Shown here piece by piece: positions 4,528 to 6,166 of a DNA stretch of 6,166 nucleotides. The stretch's first letter is position 1; every line of letters starts with the position of its first letter. Made by a program: the position numbers and the translations under genes. Source of the DNA: Candidatus Bathyarchaeota archaeon (GTDB lineage Archaea; Thermoproteota; Bathyarchaeia; Bathyarchaeales; DTEX01); assembly GCA_003601725.1 (NCBI GenBank), contig PIYJ01000077.1, positions 1,922 to 8,087 on the forward strand. The letters run 5' to 3'. Below the pieces are notes generated by a model, which ran no database searches, was not told the origin of the DNA, and was given only the letters and a program-made list of their open reading frames with translations.

Positions 4528-5607
4528 ATGGTGATTAGTATGAAGTTTTCTCAGTTCGCAGATTTACCCGTTGTCGACGCCCATGTTCATTTCGGAGCAT
4601 CCAGCGCTGGAAAGGCTCAGCTGACAGCTGAGAATCTACGGAAGCAAGGAAGATTCATGGTTGATGTTATAAAGAAAGGTAGGCTAAGCCAGATTTACGT
4701 CTCAGGAGGATATGCTGGGCTTTATCTTAAAGCTAAATATCCTGGGATGTTTTATGCAGGGGGATATGTGCCTTGGTCGGGAAATACTGAATCGTTAAAG
4801 GTAAATGACTGGAATAGCTACATAATCTCCCTAATCCATCTGGGATTTGACGGAATCGGAGAGATGGGAAACAAGCCCGTTCTCAGAAGCAAGCATGAAC
4901 CCCTAGATGGGAGCTATTACAAGGGCTTCTGGGAGGCTTGTGAATCGCTGGGGGTCCCAGTCCTCTGCCACGTTGCTGATCCAGAGGAGTTCTGGGATGA
5001 GAATCTAGCTCCTGAATGGGCAAAAAGCAGAGGGTGGGTATACTATCATGATGATTACCCCACGAAGGAGGAGCTTTACGCGGAGATGGAGAACGTTCTC
5101 GATGCTCATCCAGACCTCAAAGTGGTGCTGTGTCATTTCTACTTCATTTCGGCTGATCTTGAAAGAGCCGAGAAGTTCATGAATCGCTATGAGAATGCCA
5201 ATCTAGATCTAACTTTGGGGATTGAGCTTATGTATAACATTTCGCGGAGAAGAGATGACTGGAGAGACTTCTTCATCAAATATCAGGAGCGGATATTCTT
5301 TGGAACAGACATTGCAACGTGGCAAACCCTTCAGGAGGCCCTTGATAGAATCTGGCTGATCAGAAACTTCCTCGAGTCTGATGAGGAATTCTTCACTCCG
5401 CAGACGGCTGACATGCTTTTAACAAGATACAAGGAACCCTTCATCGGCTTGAAGCTTCCTGAAGGCGCATTGAGAAAGATCTATTGTGAGAACTTCAAGA
5501 GGCTTTGGGGAGACGAGCCGAGACCATTGGACACTGATAGAGTTATTGATGTTCTACAAAAGAAAGGAAGGAAAGAACTGGTAACCGCCATTAAATCCGT
5601 CAAGTAG
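4528..5607 (+). CDS. Amidohydrolase-2 family metal-dependent hydrolase/decarboxylase
   Basis: This is a TIM-barrel protein of the amidohydrolase superfamily, amidohydrolase_2 branch, which includes decarboxylases such as the ACMS and gamma-resorcylate enzymes and assorted C-C or C-O hydrolases. In the 359 residues the metal ligands appear intact: the HxH pair H19 and H21 in VDAHVHFG after strand 1, E112 in GIGEMG, H148 in VLCHVAD, H203 in VLCHFYF, and the conserved acid D261 in FFGTDIA. The C-terminal LPEGALRKIYCENFKRLWG at 310-328 is the usual closing helix. No signal peptide is seen, so it is cytoplasmic. The substrate is unknown. The ATG at 4528 and the ATG at 4540 (starting MKFSQFADLP) are both possible; GGTGAT just before the second may serve as a ribosome binding site. 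It converges with the URO-D-like gene. Confidence 0.85.
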   Translation: MVISMKFSQFADLPVVDAHVHFGASSAGKAQLTAENLRKQGRFMVDVIKKGRLSQIYVSGGYAGLYLKAKYPGMFYAGGYVPWSGNTESLKVNDWNSYIISLIHLGFDGIGEMGNKPVLRSKHEPLDGSYYKGFWEACESLGVPVLCHVADPEEFWDENLAPEWAKSRGWVYYHDDYPTKEELYAEMENVLDAHPDLKVVLCHFYFISADLERAEKFMNRYENANLDLTLGIELMYNISRRRDDWRDFFIKYQERIFFGTDIATWQTLQEALDRIWLIRNFLESDEEFFTPQTADMLLTRYKEPFIGLKLPEGALRKIYCENFKRLWGDEPRPLDTDRVIDVLQKKGRKELVTAIKSVK

Positions 5608-5645
5608 AATATGCCATCGAGATGGGTGAATGATTCTCACAGTCA

Positions 5646-6166
5646 CTATTGATTTAAAGATGCCGTGGAAGGATTGACTCTACACCATCCTTTTGCCATC
5701 CACGCTTTACGCGTAACCTCTAATTTCTCTTCGAGATATACGAGTGAATGTCCAGGAGCAAGTATGACTCCTCCGTTTCTTCCTAGCTGAGAGCACTCTT
5801 CAACCTCTTTTACTATGTCTTTCCGGCTGCCTATATCTAAGGTTCTAGCGCTTACCCCTCCCCACATTGTGATTTGATCGCCATGTTCCTTGATTATTCT
5901 CGGCCAATTGTTACATTCTCTCTGAATGTTCAGTATGTCGACGCCTATCTCTATCAGGTCGGGGATGAGATTCCCGACTCTTCCATCGCTGTGTTGGTAA
6001 ACGAGGACACCGTGATCCTTAGCCACCCTGTAAAGCTTGGCTTGCCAAGGCTTTATGAAGGTTCTCCATTTTTCCAGAGATAGGAGAAGCCGATCCTCCA
6101 TTCCCCAGTCATCCCCATAGTCTATTATGTCTATGCCTATCTCGGTGATCAGCCATTCTGTGAGGG
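5646..6166 (-). CDS. Uroporphyrinogen decarboxylase superfamily protein, 5' end cut by window edge
   Basis: The frame stays open to the right edge, giving 172 residues of the C-terminal half; family members run about 340-380, so the N-terminal half is outside. Visible hallmarks are GIDIIDYGDDWG at 10-21, an EKWRTFIKPW helix start, YQHSDGRVGNLIPDLIEIGV at 56-75, TMWGGVSARTLDIGS at 99-113, and GGVILAPGHS at 131-140. These match the URO-D fold shared by haem-pathway decarboxylases and corrinoid or coenzyme M methyltransferases. The position where many members have HSCG reads HSDG, so this cysteine, sometimes a zinc ligand in methyltransferases, is absent. An ATG at 6101 is internal to conserved sequence and is not the start. 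The end after the GHS motif lacks the usual ENV-type helix and reads as a divergent tail. Function within the superfamily cannot be assigned. Confidence 0.85.
   Translation of the reverse strand, partial: LTEWLITEIGIDIIDYGDDWGMEDRLLLSLEKWRTFIKPWQAKLYRVAKDHGVLVYQHSDGRVGNLIPDLIEIGVDILNIQRECNNWPRIIKEHGDQITMWGGVSARTLDIGSRKDIVKEVEECSQLGRNGGVILAPGHSLVYLEEKLEVTRKAWMAKGWCRVNPSTASLNQ

Noticed and set aside
4458..4530. Possible box C/D small RNA from a GTGATGA match
   Set aside because: No CTGA D box follows at a suitable distance and there are no D'/C' elements or terminal stem, so the match is likely chance.
6099..6101. ATG as the start of the URO-D-like gene
   Set aside because: The frame is open to the window edge, and the residues before it (GIDIIDYGDDWG) are conserved family sequence, so this is an internal methionine.
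1..6166. CRISPR array, tRNA or rRNA, insertion sequence
   Set aside because: I saw no spaced direct repeats, no tRNA T-loop signature (GTTCRANNC in context), no rRNA-like sequence and no transposase motif.

Overview
The window comes from an archaeon. On the minus strand, positions 1 to 3416 hold a compact run of archaeal/eukaryotic-type ribosomal protein genes read in the order L22, S3, L29, RNase P component 1 (Rpp29), S17, L14, L24, S4e. S4e and an Rpp29 gene inside this run do not occur in bacteria. The initiation signals also look archaeal: a BRE/TATA-like element ahead of L22, ATGA and TGATG gene overlaps, and GGAGG ribosome binding sites. The amidohydrolase and URO-D-like genes loosely suggest a Bathyarchaeia-like or other Thermoproteota lineage, but I cannot prove a lineage from this window alone.

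Layout: (1) 1-3416, minus: ribosomal cluster. The S4e gene runs off the left edge, so the operon continues there. Neighbours overlap or lie within 17 nt, which points to one polycistronic mRNA with coupled translation. (2) 3417-3612: gap with the likely L22 promoter and several inverted repeats. (3) 3613-4308, minus: a multi-pass membrane protein resembling the substrate-binding S component of an ECF-type vitamin or metal transporter. (4) 4309-4527: divergent intergenic region with weak TATA-like elements and a small palindrome. (5) 4528-5607, plus: amidohydrolase-2 family metal-dependent hydrolase or decarboxylase with its metal ligands intact. (6) 5646-6166, minus, convergent: C-terminal half of a uroporphyrinogen-decarboxylase-superfamily protein that continues past the right edge.

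The ribosomal genes supply parts of both subunits plus an RNase P protein, a known archaeal grouping. The main oddity is organisational: the cluster starts at L22, with no S19, L2, L23, L4 or L3 upstream where archaea normally have them, and no eIF1 (SUI1) gene between L29 and Rpp29. The right half is accessory metabolism and transport with no visible functional link to the ribosomal genes. I see no convincing new defence, mobile or RNA system. The remaining points of interest are small: the cluster break, non-ATG starts, charged tails on S3 and L24, inverted repeats in the gap, and an unusual C-terminus on the URO-D-like protein.
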